A DNA stretch of 64,000 nucleotides from Hymenopellis radicata (lineage: Eukaryota; Basidiomycota; Agaricomycetes; Agaricales; Physalacriaceae): positions 1 through 64,000 of the forward strand of contig JADNRX010000290.1 of NCBI GenBank assembly GCA_015501595.1. Direction: 5' to 3'. The position numbers were made by a program, and so were the translations under genes. A model generated the notes under the pieces. It was not told the DNA's origin, searched no databases, and saw nothing but the letters and a program-made list of their open reading frames with translations. Below, in pieces: positions 35,324-46,995 of this stretch; position 1 is the stretch's first letter; every line of letters begins with the position of its first letter.

Positions 35324-35708
35324 TACTGTCCTATTTCGACCATAGGTTCACGTCACAGGTCACAAGCCCAAAAAATGAACCTATTACATAAGCAGGTCAC
35401 TAGTTTTTTTTGGCTGTGAACCTGCCCCAAATTGGTCACAAATCGGACTTTTGCTCTCAAATTGAGCTTAGTGGTGGTTTTTGTAGGATTTTTCTCTGTT
35501 TTGGTATATTTTATGTCTAGAATAGCACATTCTTCTCTAATTATACTGAGATTCAGCCTAAAACCTATAAAATAACCCTGCCATTGAAAAATTTAGTGAA
35601 CTTATTTTTAGTAGGTCACAGTGGTGTGTCCGCTGTGAACATCCCACCAAACAAGTTCACGAGGTCACAGGTCACACTCTGTGAACCTACGGTCGAAATA
35701 CTACAGTA
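35324..35708. mobile_element. MITE, copy 1 (TA target site)
   Basis: An AT-rich, non-coding element of about 385 bp including flanking TA dinucleotides. The left end reads TACTGTCCTATTTCGACC and continues ATAGGTTCAC; the right end is its inverse (GTGAACCTACGGTCGAAATA then CTACAGTA). A TA on each side suggests a Tc1/mariner-type target duplication. It ends 11 bases before the start codon of the next gene. A related copy lies at 45819-46116. Confidence 0.75.
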
Positions 35709-35719
35709 CTCCCGCTACC

Positions 35720-38700
35720 ATGCCTGTCAATACCCTACCATCTTCTACTCAACCCATTGGAGTTCCATCCTCATCACTAATACAACCAGTCAATACGCTA
35801 TCTATTCGTCCTAATGTGGCCACCATACCGGCCGCCGCTTTCCCCAACTTTACTGCTCTCCGCCGCTCAGCTGCACAAACCACCACGAATACTCGTCGCG
35901 TCGCCCATTATAGTGGTGTCTCTGGCACTTCGGGTACGGTTGCACAACCGTTCAGCGTTCGAGGCGCCAGTGCTGCACGCACTCCTAGAAACGCCTTTCC
36001 AGGGGCACGTTCGCAGGCCCAGACACCTCCTTCAGATTCAGTCCTCAAATTACTTATGGTCTGGACGGGTATTCCTGTGGTACGTGTTGATGATATCATC
36101 TTATATTCTACTTAACTCATAGTGCTTTAGGAACATACAGAGTCAATGTCCTTGAACGTCTTTGGCCCCATTCTTCCTCCCATTCCCATCACGAAAACAC
36201 TTGAGCTCACCCAGGCCACTATTACTGGATATATCCAGCGCTCTCAAGACCTAGACTTGACTGTAACGGTTACCCTTGACGCAGATGCCAATAATCTAGC
36301 TGATCCTTCCACTCTTTGGCGGGTCATCTCGCAACAGGTTGAGACTTTCTTTGAGACGAATCAGCTTATTCTTCCTCCTCCTCCCAACTCCAGTTCCAAC
36401 CCCTCTAATGATCATCGCGCTCTATGGGGCATTCTCAAACCTAAGCCTTGCCGATTCCAGACTGAATCGAATACTGTGCGCCGTTTTAACTGGGCATCAG
36501 AAGTTCAGGAGACTGGGGGTATTCTGCTTACAGGTCTTCTTGCTATTGCCAAAGACCCTTTGCTTCGTTATCCTCAAAAGGGTCGGGTTATTTTCTTCGG
36601 TATGCGACACGCTCTCTCTGCTATACCATGTATTCACATATAGTCAGGCCCAATGTTTGGGTTTCCCTCTCAGAAAGGCCACGTGTGCAATACACTACGA
36701 GTTCTTTGGGAACCTAATCCCGACTATTGTGATCATACCACTGGCGAGCTTATGACTTTCAGGGATCCCGACCTTTGTGTTGAGAGATGCAGGCAGGCGA
36801 CCCCTTTTCCAACAAACCTATGGGTAAGAATTATTCGATCACAGATCAACTATATGCTAAACAATTACCTAGAGTGATCCAGAGACTATTAGTCCTGCTA
36901 CGCAGACTAATGCTCCAGTACAAGGGGCACAAGTCACACCGTCTCCATCTACTATCAACCAAGTTACCGCTGTTGCTACTGCTGTTACTGTTCGTGGAGG
37001 TGGAGGAGGAGCTGGTGCGCGAGGCCGAGGCGCTTTACGTGGTACTGGTCCAGCTTCACGGGGTACTGGTCCAGCTTCGCGTGGTACTGTTCGCAGTACT
37101 ATGCGTGGACGCGGAAGTGTACGCGGAAGAGTATTGCACGGGGTGGTTCAACACAAGGTCATGTCCGGACACATAGCCAGCGCAGTACCAGTGATGATTC
37201 CGATTTCGAGGTATTATTCTTCCTCTATACTGTATATGAAAATTTTTTAACAAAATTCTAGCCCATAGCATCAACGAGGGAGACTACAGGATCTGATCGC
37301 CCACCTCGTCAACGTCGGCGCATTGATTATTCAGAACCTACTGTTCGTATTGTGTTTTGTTCAGGCTAATCTTAGCTCACATCTTATCAGACAACTGTTA
37401 CGCTGAAGTATCCTGCTCCAGATGTCTGGTCTGATGTCATGGCGAATCTAAACGACTTGCAATATGGTGGACCAGGCACACACGGCATCCAAATATCCCC
37501 TATGCTGCATTTGACATCTCTTCCCAACGTTCAGGAAAGCGCTGCTGATTTTGGTCAATATCTGTTGCACGCTCCGGCAAGCAAGACGTCTCTTTTAATT
37601 TCTGCACTTTCACACCTGCCTCGGACTCTAATCAACCGCTGTGTCAACTACTTCAAGACCGACATGATACATGCACCGTGTAAGATTATTTTCTATTTGT
37701 CTATTGATTCTTACTCTAATTCTTATTCTTAGACAGCAAGCCGTCTGGCGCGGTCCTTTGCGATCTATTTTCCACGCTACCCTGCAAACTATGCTGTCCA
37801 CTGATGACTGGGACGAAACGGAGTCCAGTCATGGTGCAAAGGTTCTGCGTGTTGATTTGCCTGTCACTGAAGCCTTCAAGACCCGTGTTAAAGGCTATGC
37901 TCTATTTACTGCCATGTGGATGATTCGCATGGACACACTTCCACCAGGCATTTCGCCAATCTTCATTCAAGCCGTCATTCAGGGTACTGACTCAATCGAC
38001 GATATGGAGTGGCTTGCCACTATTCTTCCTAGTATGGCGCGATGCCTGCGCCTATGGCCTATATCAGTGGAACAGGATAATCCCTTCCAGAATACCGCAC
38101 ATCTGGACTATACCCTTCTGACTAATCTTGCGTATGGTGCTGCTACATTCACGGTACGCCTTCTCCTTCATCTTCATACTTTCTACGAAATTAAATTGCA
38201 TACAGAAAAGCGATCTGCACCAAATGACGATGAATGAGATCGTTGCCTTTCGCAAAGCTCTTATAGAGTATCAGCTTCTTCGACAGCCTGTCAACACCGG
38301 CGCCACTCCCTGGACTCATCATCCTATCATTCAAACCTTCCGTGAGGCGTTGGCTATACCTCTGGTTTTTGACCATTCAACGCCGAAAAGCGATTGGCGC
38401 GGTACTTTTATTGATGTGTGTAGTCGTCGATTTCTATAACTGATTGCTTCAAGAACTGACGATCAACTGTAGGCACTTGGCTCCAATACCAAAAGCCTGC
38501 TTAGTAACATCTCCCCGAAGATCAGAATTTCCGCCGCGGATATACTCCCATACATCGATTGGACTCAAGAATATGATCCAGAGGAGAATGCAGAACTAGT
38601 TCCCTATCAGGCTATGTGGCGGCAAGGCTTCGAGCGTTGGATCCGGCAGCCAGGGAATCTCAAACATCCGGAGCTAGTCAAGTTAGGTGTTAATGACTCT

Positions 38701-39140
38701 GCATTCGACGACGATCCATACTTCCGCTCGCATGGTTTTCTTGAATATTGTACAGGTGTACGCCAGCTGCCACGCGGTACAGATATGATTAAGGTATGTG
38801 ACTTGATATTTGCTTGACAGGTAGCCGACTCATATATGTATCTTAGTTGAAATTTGTCAAAGGGCAGAATGTGGTTCCTCACACTCGCTATCCGATTGAC
38901 GAAGTTACCGGACTCCCTATTCTTCCACCTTTGGGCCAGCGCCACAATCCTGCTATGAATGTACATGTTTGCTTCGACGATGGAGATCTTCCCTTATCAA
39001 CAGACATTTGTGAATTACTCGATGACTGGCAGTCTCACCAACTTGATGAGTCATACCCTACTCATTTTGACCTTTATCTTCATAGTACCTTCGCACCTAT
39101 ACGAAACTTTGGCCATCAGGATTATACCTCTGAAGGATAG
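35720..39140 (+). CDS. Uncharacterised large protein, probably repeat-zone associated
   Basis: It starts MPVNTLPSSTQPIGVPSSSL with a Ser/Thr-rich, basic N-terminus. Later exons carry LKLLMVWTGIPVEHTESMSL, ITGYIQRSQDLDLTVTVTLD, FNWASEVQETGGILLTGLLA, a Cys-containing piece (HVCNTLRVLWEPNPDYCDHT), an Arg-Gly-rich segment (GARGRGALRGTGPASRGT) typical of RNA binding, and a long helical region (WLATILPSMARCLRLWPISV). The C-terminal part reads GVRQLPRGTDMIKLKFVKGQ, MNVHVCFDDGDLPLSTDICE and FDLYLHSTF. No named domain was recognised. About nine introns are needed. One frame change between the RGG segment and ARGGSTQGHVRTHSQ near 37130 has no obvious intron and could be a defect. Confidence 0.5.
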
Positions 39141-39305
39141 ATTCAACTTAGAGTACCACCTACCCTACATTACACTGCATGTCAACACGTACTTAGAATT
39201 ACGTACTTAATAATCATTCGGTAACTTGCCTTTCGCCCTCATGAACGCCAACACTCCAATGGGTAAATCCATGCTCGATCTATTTTGAAAGTACTAAGTT
39301 ATACC

Positions 39306-40274
39306 ATGATAGAACTAGAGGAAGAATTTTCCGATTTGGATAAGCATAACGTCAGCGACGAGGAGGCTGATGCATTTCTGGCAAACGTTCTCGTCCGAGA
39401 CTCCTCTCAGGCTACGATTGCAGTGGCAGAGGAGCATATTGATGATATAAAGGAGGAGCAGTGGGAAGAGCAGCAGGAACACACGGAGATCATAGCGGCA
39501 CCTGAGTGGCTGCTTTGCTTTGTACATCAGACATTTGGTGGCGTCGATGATATCGATGATTTTATTCTGCCAGGTATGTACTACTAGCGTTATACTCAGC
39601 ATGCTAAAGCAGTTCTAGAAAACTGTGATTCAGATACGTTCCTCATCCCTGAAGTCGATGCGAGTACTCCTCGTCCACTGGAAATCGATCCTACTACCCC
39701 TCATCCATCGGACATCGGAAATGCTACAATGGTTCCACCACTTTCTAGTCCCTTGGATACGTATCTGAGGACACAGTTCTCAACACAAGCAGCCTGGGTC
39801 GATATCGTCCGAAACTCCGACTACTCCATCGGTGGTGTATCGCTGGGCGCAGCTTACCGCCTCTTTCTCCAACACCGCGTCGTCTTGGATGTCTGTCAAG
39901 CCTTTGCTTTGAATATCAACTCACCTAGTACTGCGTATGCAGAGGTGTATAGTGAAGGAACCTCTGATCCCTCCTTTACGATTACCGTTACCGATATCAT
40001 GAATTGGAGCGGAAGGGCCTCCGGAACGTACCGTAACAACAAGTCTCTCATGCAGCGCACCGTGGCTGCTATTCAGGTCATTCAAAACAGCTATGGTCTG
40101 GCAGGAATGAAGGTAATGCCTCAATTTAAGGCTCTCTACGCATTTAGTCAGGCGCCAGAGGTGTTGATTCATGAAGGTATTGGTTGGGTGGCATTAGGCT
40201 GGAGTTATGTTCGTCTGCGTACTTACTTAGATACAGACGTAGCAGCTGCTTTGGCCACTTTGGTAAATACGTAG
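39306..40274 (+). CDS. Uncharacterised protein
   Basis: It starts MIELEEEFSDLDKHNVSDEE and is strongly acidic at first. After EWLLCFVHQTFGGVDDIDDF an intron leads to DTFLIPEVDASTPRPLEIDP, then a globular-looking region (STQAAWVDIVRNSDYSIGGV, SLGAAYRLFLQHRVVLDVCQ, ITVTDIMNWSGRASGTYRNN) ending DTDVAAALATLVNT. No known domain was identified. It follows the previous gene by about 165 bases on the same strand. Confidence 0.5.
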
Positions 40275-40520
40275 CGTTATTCACCCGACTTCGGTATAAC
40301 ATACTCTGCCTCTGACAATACCAACGTGGCGGCAACTCCAACAATCCTTTGAAAACTAACGAACCATCCTCTACCATCTAATCATCACTACCGTCTACTT
40401 CGCTGTCTGTTTCCTCGTCCCAGACTACTTCATATTCCCCTAAATAACAAGACTCGCACGCGTCGCGGGCCTCCTCAAACCCCTCTCCATCCCAGTCCTG
40501 GAAGCACTCATCGGCGGTCA

Positions 40521-40961
40521 TCACGGCATGAACCCGTCGGTATAGATCGTCGCGCGCGACTGTTGTGGCACCATCCTTGATGTGTCCGGGTCAATGATGT
40601 TGATAGGAAAAAGGACGGAACAGGTACCGGTGGGTCTTGACGAAACTATGGTATGATTAGTCCAGTCATCAAGATAGTTGTTTTGACCACGTACCATGGA
40701 AAACCACTCGAAATGGTCCCCGTGCGTCAAACGAGGCTCGACATTATACCAAACACGTCCGTTGATATGTCGAGCCCAGACAGCGGTGCAATCTGGCACG
40801 ATGCCGGATTCCTCATCGTCATCGCCTTCCATGATAATTGCGGTTTTGAAAACGACGATGTCCTGTAGCGGTATAGGCTGGGCGCCTTTGAGCTCGGGCA
40901 TGGTGGTGGTCGGAAGGTGGTAGTCGGAAATAGTCGGGAAGGTTTTTGGATCGCGTGACAT
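40521..40961 (-). CDS. Small hypothetical protein
   Basis: Starts MSRDPKTFPTISDYHLPTTT, includes IPLQDIVVFKTAIIMEGDDD and VWYNVEPRLTHGDHFEWFSM, then an intron (GTACGT to CATAG) before SSRPTGTCSVLFPINIIDPD and the end IYTDGFMP. No domain was recognised. The downstream region 40275-40520 contains acidic open sequence that could be a further minus-strand exon. Confidence 0.4.
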   Translation of the reverse strand: MSRDPKTFPTISDYHLPTTTMPELKGAQPIPLQDIVVFKTAIIMEGDDDEESGIVPDCTAVWARHINGRVWYNVEPRLTHGDHFEWFSMVRGQNNYLDDWTNHTIVSSRPTGTCSVLFPINIIDPDTSRMVPQQSRATIYTDGFMP

Positions 40962-42770
40962 CTATCATGTGATCTTCCGACGCGTCCTTGTTTAATGTAA
41001 GGTCTTGTTTGTATGGCGGCGTATAAATACAGGACGCGTCTGCTCTCTTCTGTTTCCTTATTCCCACCATCGCCTGTCATCCCTTAAGTTTGGGGTGAGC
41101 GGGGTTCAGTCTCTACTGAGCTTCCAACAGCGCGCGTGGTGCTCTCTCTATCTCTCCGCCGAATCCTCCTGCTCATGGCTGCTGGGGTGCGTCCGCGGTC
41201 CGCCTTGACGCGTCTCCGACACCTTGGCCTAGGCGCCCACTCTGTCCTCTCTTGGCTCTTTGAATCGTTATTTCTTATTCAAATATTATATAGCTGGGCT
41301 AGTTGCTACTCTACTTCTCGCCTACGTTTCCGTTACCATACTCTTACTTATGTGCAGCCTGTCGGAGGCGAGGTTGCCACTACGCTCCACAGGACGCTTG
41401 CGCTTGCCCTGCGTTACGCGTCGGGAATCGCGGTTACGCGTCCGGAATCCTTAAGGGGTTTGGTGACGCTGGCGCGGGAGATGAGGGGATGCCGCAGTTA
41501 CGCCTAACTTGGATGTCAGGCGTGATGGTGGTCAAAGTAAAATCCAGTACGTACCTGTGGCGCTCTCCATCCACAATCCGCGCACAAAAATCCCGCCAGC
41601 CCAGCTGCGAGCTGCTTGGTGTCGCGTCCAATAGCCATAGCCCTCCAAATGGGTGTGGTGCTGCCACCCCAAGTGGGCTTACACGTCGTCCAGCGGCGGC
41701 AGCCAATGCCAGCGATCCGAAACCAAGAGAGCCATAGAATGAGGGACGGGAACCATGCGGAGTCGTCGTGGTCAGTGAGAGAGCCTGAGAGATGAGATCG
41801 GGCCAGATCAATAATGGCCCGATCATAATCAGGCGTCGCTCTGATCACTGCCTCTCCTTCCACCACCATCCTATCCTCGCTCACCTTGCCCCTGAAACTC
41901 GAAGACCCCGGGACGAGACGTTTTCCTCCACCATCTCGTCGCTCTTGTCGCGGTCTCGCTCGCCCACCATGGGCCGGTGCAACCTGCGGTGATCGTCGTC
42001 GTTTTTTTCTTTGCCGATGAAAGTGCCTGTTCCGGTGGGCAAAGTGACGAAGCTCTGGACGTTCCTCGACGAAGCCGAAGCGTTGGATATCCAACTCGAG
42101 CTCGCAGTCGTGGAGGACGGTCGCGTTGGCCAGTTCGTGAGCTTTCTTATCCACTGGGCACATCTCGTTTACTTATGTCTGCATCCAGGTAACCCTTTCC
42201 CAGGGAGTGGACCGACTGCCAACGTGGCCCAGTTGATTTTGCTTAGGCAAACGGTACGCCACGCTGTTGCGTCCCCGCGAACGAGAACGACCCACTGACT
42301 CCCTTGTGCCCGCAGATACCGTCCACTAACAGGAAACGCCGAAACTCGTCGCGTATGCGACGAGCACCACAATCCTATAGAGAATGTCATCCGTGCCACG
42401 TTCTCAGACCGCAGGGTCCGGCCTATTGCTCTCTCCCCAATCCACGTCCTCCATTCGGGCGGTCCGTCTCACCTAAGATCACCGATATTATATCCCGAAC
42501 ACCCCGTCCCCGCCGTAGAAGTATTCGATCTGCCCTACTGGCCCATTTTGGTCGTCTACTTCCCTTCCAGCCTCTCTAGAACCCCGGAGCTGTATGTTTC
42601 CCCGTCAGAATCTTGGCTCCTGTATCTACAGCCCGGAGAAGCCGTTGCTGGAGGCGTTGACTTAGCCATCAATCTGGCGTTCGCTTTCGACGTACGTTCC
42701 TTCGTCCGCCATCAGCGTCGACATCTCATTTCTTTCTAGTTGACACGAGCGAAATCGGTAATTAATTGAC
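40962..42770. other. Unassigned region before the gene-fragment mosaic
   Basis: A TATA-like box (TATAAATA, about 41021-41028) is followed by a long pyrimidine-rich stretch to about 41480, an arrangement seen in retroelement LTRs, but no paired LTR or ends were found. From 42017 an open plus-strand stretch (MKVPVPVGKVTKLWTFLDEA, then NPFPGSGPTANVAQLILLRQ) and a later one in another frame (EHPVPAVEVFDLPYWPILVV, PSESWLLYLQPGEAVAGGVD) look like true coding sequence from a gene I cannot name. They are probably further fragments of the mosaic. Confidence 0.4.
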
Positions 42771-42807
42771 TGTTTCTCATATCTACGTTTCTTATCCGCA
42801 TTCTAGG

Positions 42808-43580
42808 CTCACGGGCTTCCCAAACTTTCTGACGCCGACAATGCAGGAACCAAGAACGCGAAGGACGGTACGCTCATCCTCACGGAAGGAGACTCCGCCA
42901 AGGCCCTTGCCGTTACTGGTTTGGATGTCGAGCGAAACAATTTCGGTGTTTTCCCTCTGCGTGGAAAGGTGTTAAACGTCCGCGAGGCTAAACACTCGTG
43001 ACGCCCATCGTTAAGGTGAGAAATCTGACCATTTCCTGAGCTTTACATTGCCTGATTCTCTTAATAACAGATCACTCGAGGTACTTCTCGCAAGGACTTC
43101 TTCACAATCCCCGAATACGAGCAATGGATCGAGGATACGCCTGACGCTAGCAAATGGACTGCGAAGTACTACAAAGCATGTTATTCACCTTACTTTCAAG
43201 TCGTCTTCGCTCATCGTGAATAGGGTCTGGGAACTAGCAAGGACTCCGATGCTCGAGAGTATTTCAAACATATGTCGAAGCATGTCATTCCGTTTGCTGA
43301 AATGCAGAATGAAGAGCGTAGCTTAATCGACATGGCGTTCAGCAAGAAGAAAGCCGACGACCGAAGGAGTGGCTGCGTCAATTCAAGGTAAATCATTTGC
43401 CGTTCATCGTAGTATCTCGCTAAGTTGGCGATTCAGCCGGGAACTTATTTGGACCATCGTCTGGAAGAGATTACGTACGACGACTTCATTAACAAGGAGC
43501 TCATTCTGTTCTCGATGGCGGACAAGATTCAATCTATTCCAGATGGTTTGAAACCTGGACAGCGCAAAATTACGTCGCAA
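42808..43580 (+). pseudogene. TOP2: DNA topoisomerase II fragment
   Basis: Exons read AHGLPKLSDADNAGTKNAKD, GTLILTEGDSAKALAVTGLD (TOPRIM EGDSAK motif) and NNFGVFPLRGKVLNVREA. A stop follows, then TPIVK, EYEQWIEDTPDASKWTAKYY, KGLGTSKDSDAREYFKHMSK, KPGTYLDHRLEEITYDDFIN and SMADKIQSIPDGLKPGQRK. Between VREAKH and TPIVK roughly 80 residues of the normal enzyme, including the DQDHDGSH-type TOPRIM acidic motif, are missing and the frame is broken. The ATPase domain and the catalytic tyrosine region are absent. Introns are kept, so this is a DNA-level copy, not a retrocopy. Confidence 0.85.
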
Positions 43581-43650
43581 TCTCTCAGACGGTTAAACAT
43601 GTCGCCCCAAGTCATCGTCTCGCGTCCGCCCAGGAAGCGGATCCAGATGA

Positions 43651-44160
<510 letters not shown>

Positions 44161-44941
44161 GACAATCATGCTTCGATTCATGATACTGATGATGTCTTGT
44201 TCTTTTCTAGGTACTAAGCGGTACTAAGCGCTAGCTAGTTACCCGTATTGGCGGAATCTCTCGCGCAACCCTTCTCGAAGCATTCGGTGTTCGTGCTGAC
44301 GGGCGTTCATCGAGGCGGCGACCGATCGTCTTTGCGTTGTTTCTCCGGTGGGAGCACAAAGCGGACTTTCTATTCCGGCGTCGGGACGGCGCCTTGTGAA
44401 CACCATATGGATGTGATGACTCGAAGGCTGTCGGGCTCTGCACGGCCTACGTCGCCTTGACTATCAGAACACGCCCATTCTCGTCAACGCTGACGTCGTC
44501 GCTGGGCCGACTTCGTCACCCGCATTTCACCCAGGCTATGGATCCTTCCCACCCGTGCGATATTTTCCCCGTATGTCACTCTTCTCTCTGGTATCCCTGA
44601 CATACTTTCTAATATCACGTTAGCTCAAATCTCTTGCCCTGAATGCCTGGCCAGTGAGGCCACGTCTCGCGACCACAAACTCACGAACTCGTCGCCTGCA
44701 GCAGTTCGTACGAACCGAAGAGGTCGACTTCTCCTCGGGCAACCCGGAGAGGAATACGGACTATCTGATCTTGAAGACCGCCATCTGGGCATGAGGAGCA
44801 TTGGGTTGACCGCAGTGCTTTCTTGCAGAGTAACTCGATGACAATCGCAAATCCCGTCAAAGTTATCCTCCTTAGTCTGGATCGCAACTGTATGTCTACT
44901 TTTTTCTGCTTTGAGACGGTTCGCTGACAATGACTTCCAGT
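44161..44941 (+). other. Unidentified coding-like fragments in the mosaic
   Basis: Short open pieces (LVTRIGGISRATLLEAFGVR; NTPILVNADVVAGPTSSPAF; QFVRTEEVDFSSGNPERNTD) look like real protein but are broken by stops and frame changes. I could not assign a family. They lie between recognisable fragments of other genes and may be remnants of one or more further captured genes. Confidence 0.4.
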
Positions 44942-45410
44942 ACGGCTCAAGGCCCGCTCTCGACAACTACCGGCTGCAGGTGAAAAGGATCTCGCGTCGC
45001 CGAATGGACGTTGACGACCCCAGTGCCAGTGGTTCGCCTGTACTGACCCAAATGGACACGGACTCACCAGATCTACCGATGGGATTGACTCTGGCTCTGC
45101 AGCTGACATTTGCAATGCTGTCATACGTCCTTCGCCACCCAACCCGAAAATCATCTCCCTACGCCCGCTCTACCATCAATCCTTATCTCACCGTCATTCT
45201 CACCTTCCTTTCAAACATTCTCAAACATGCCGGTGCAAAGCAAGTCCTGGAGCGGACGATACCTTGGGATGATCTTACCAAATTCTTTTCTATTGTTCCT
45301 CGCACTATTCTGAAAACTGAACGGCTGGACTCGGTTCTACCTGCGGACGTCAAACGGTGGGATATGATTACTCAAGCATGTGCTCCTCCTCTTCCGGAAG
45401 ATTGGTGTCA
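44942..45410 (+). pseudogene. EST1/SMG6-type protein fragment
   Basis: Open sequence reads YGSRPALDNYRLQVKRISRR, LTQMDTDSPDLPMGLTLALQ, NPYLTVILTFLSNILKHAGA and VLERTIPWDDLTKFFSIVPR, ending APPLPEDWC. This matches the conserved central/C-terminal block of fungal EST1/SMG5-7-like proteins (telomerase and nonsense-mediated decay factors). Both ends are cut: there is no 14-3-3-like N-terminal region and no PIN domain. The next residues belong to an unrelated gene. Confidence 0.65.
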
Positions 45411-46555
45411 ACCCGATATGCTCGTGCGTGGTATCAGCTCGGCGCGTTCAACCCCTTCTTCAGGGCACATGCACACCTTGACACGAAGAGGCATGAGCCG
45501 TACTTGTTGGACGAGCCGTACAAGGGTATGATTAAAGACATTCTGCGCCTGAGATATACGATGACGCCGTTGTGGTATACGACTTTCTGGGAGGCTTCAA
45601 GGACTGGAATGCCTATCCTGAGGTATGCTGACACCTACTCAATCTCTTCAATCTCTTCAAAGGCTGACTCGTCTCATTAGACCTCAATACGCTATGTTCC
45701 CCAAAGATACTCCCGGATTTGCAATGGACGATCAGTTCTACGTGGGCTCGACGCTCCTGCCAGTCACGCGGAAGGATGTTACGGAGACGACGGTCTACCT
45801 CGTCGAGGACCAAGTCTACTGTAGTATTTCGACGTAGTTCACAGGATGTGACTGTGATCGTAACTTGTTTAGTGGATGTTCACAGCGACATACAGTGAAC
45901 TGAAAGTAAGTCACAAATTCAATGGCAAGATTTACAGGTAGCTGAATCTCAGTAAAAAGAAAAATGTGCTATCTAGATAAAAATAAAAAAAAAAAAATCT
46001 ATAAAAACTGCACTAAGCTCAATTGAAGCAAAAGTCAGTGAAACAAAAAAAAAAAACTATATGCTTATGTAACAGTTCATTTGCTCGTGACCTTGAGTGA
46101 ACTATGGTGAAAACAATACGACTACTTCACGAACCAGCCGTATCACGGGTCGTCGAAGGGAAAGACGTTTACCATCCCCGTTGAATTGTCGACGATCCCG
46201 ATCTACATTCGCGGTGGTACCATCCTTCCACTGCGTGAGTGCCCGAGACGATCGGCACCTCTCATGGCCTATGATCCGTTCACGTTGCGCGTTGCACTTG
46301 ACCAGAGCGGTTACTCTGCCTCGGCGAGCTTTACCTCGATGACGGGGAAGCGTACAGCTACGAGCAGGGCGATTACGTCTGGCGCCAGTTGACTGCTGAG
46401 AAGCATGGCAAGAAGGGTTTGAAGCTGGGCAGTACCGCAGTGGGGACCTCTAGTGGAGGTGCGCATGAGAAGGAGCTGGAGGAGCGCGGGGTGAGGGTGG
46501 AGAAGGTGGTTGTGTTGGGTGTCGGTGTGTCTCGGGGAAGGGACGGCTTGAGCTG
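45411..46555 (+). pseudogene. ROT2: GH31 glucosidase II alpha C-terminal fragment, split by a MITE
   Basis: Reads RYARAWYQLGAFNPFFRAHA, LDTKRHEPYLLDEPYKGMIK, LRLRYTMTPLWYTTFWEASR, TGMPILRPQYAMFPKDTPGF, MDDQFYVGSTLLPVTRKDV and TVYLVEDQVY. The MITE then interrupts the frame. After it come YDYFTNQPYHGSSKGKTFTI, LSTIPIYIRGGTILPLRECP, LMAYDPFTLRVALDQSG and the stop at 46553. The catalytic nucleophile (WxDMNE) and acid/base regions lie upstream in normal enzymes and are absent here. The original protein trims glucose from N-glycans in the ER. Without the MITE and one TA the frame would read through. Confidence 0.82.
45819..46116. mobile_element. MITE, copy 2, inserted in the GH31 fragment
   Basis: A ~298 bp AT-rich non-coding insert flanked by TA on both sides (45817-45818 and 46117-46118). 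The left end, CTGTAGTATTTCGACGTAGT followed by TCACAGGATGTGAC, matches the ends of the copy at 35324-35708. The right end (GTGACC...GTGAACTATGG) is a worn inverse. Poly-A tracts lie in the middle. Confidence 0.75.
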
Positions 46556-46995
46556 AGGACGCGCCGCCAGCACGCTATACAGTGAGGATGAATATGGGCC
46601 GTCGCCGCTTACCCGGACGATATCATCGCTTAATCTCCATCGTGCTGCAAGCGGAGCAGGTTTGGAAGATTACCACGTTGGCGTTCGACGATGAGTTCTA
46701 GATACAGTGTTTCTCGGCCGCGTCTATCGTCCTCGTCTATCGTCCTCGTCTATCGTCCTCGTCTATCGTCCTCGTCTTCGTTTCATGCTCCTCATTCACG
46801 TAATTCATCCACGTCCTCTTCGTACAACTTTCCTACATAGTTCTTGTACACATATTGCTACCTGTCTTTAATGTTAAACTAAGTTTGAAAACGCTCGTCC
46901 GGGCAGGTAAGCTGACGGACCCGCGAACGTAAATTGACACCGAGGCCTTGTGACGCGCGTTGACACGGAGCCCATCGATCTCTCTTCCTGCCATC
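46556..46995. repeat. Non-coding gap with a 13 bp microsatellite-like array
   Basis: GTCTATCGTCCTC recurs four times at about 46722-46777. The rest is the upstream region of the next gene, with no other feature seen. Confidence 0.7.

Noticed and set aside
35324..35708. Reading this AT-rich element as a promoter island or matrix-attachment region
   Set aside because: The inverted ends and TA flanks, plus a related copy at 45.8 kb, are better explained by a MITE.
40962..41480. Possible solo LTR (TATA box followed by pyrimidine-rich stretch)
   Set aside because: No TG...CA ends, second copy, primer-binding site or target duplication could be found, so it is only mentioned as an unassigned region.
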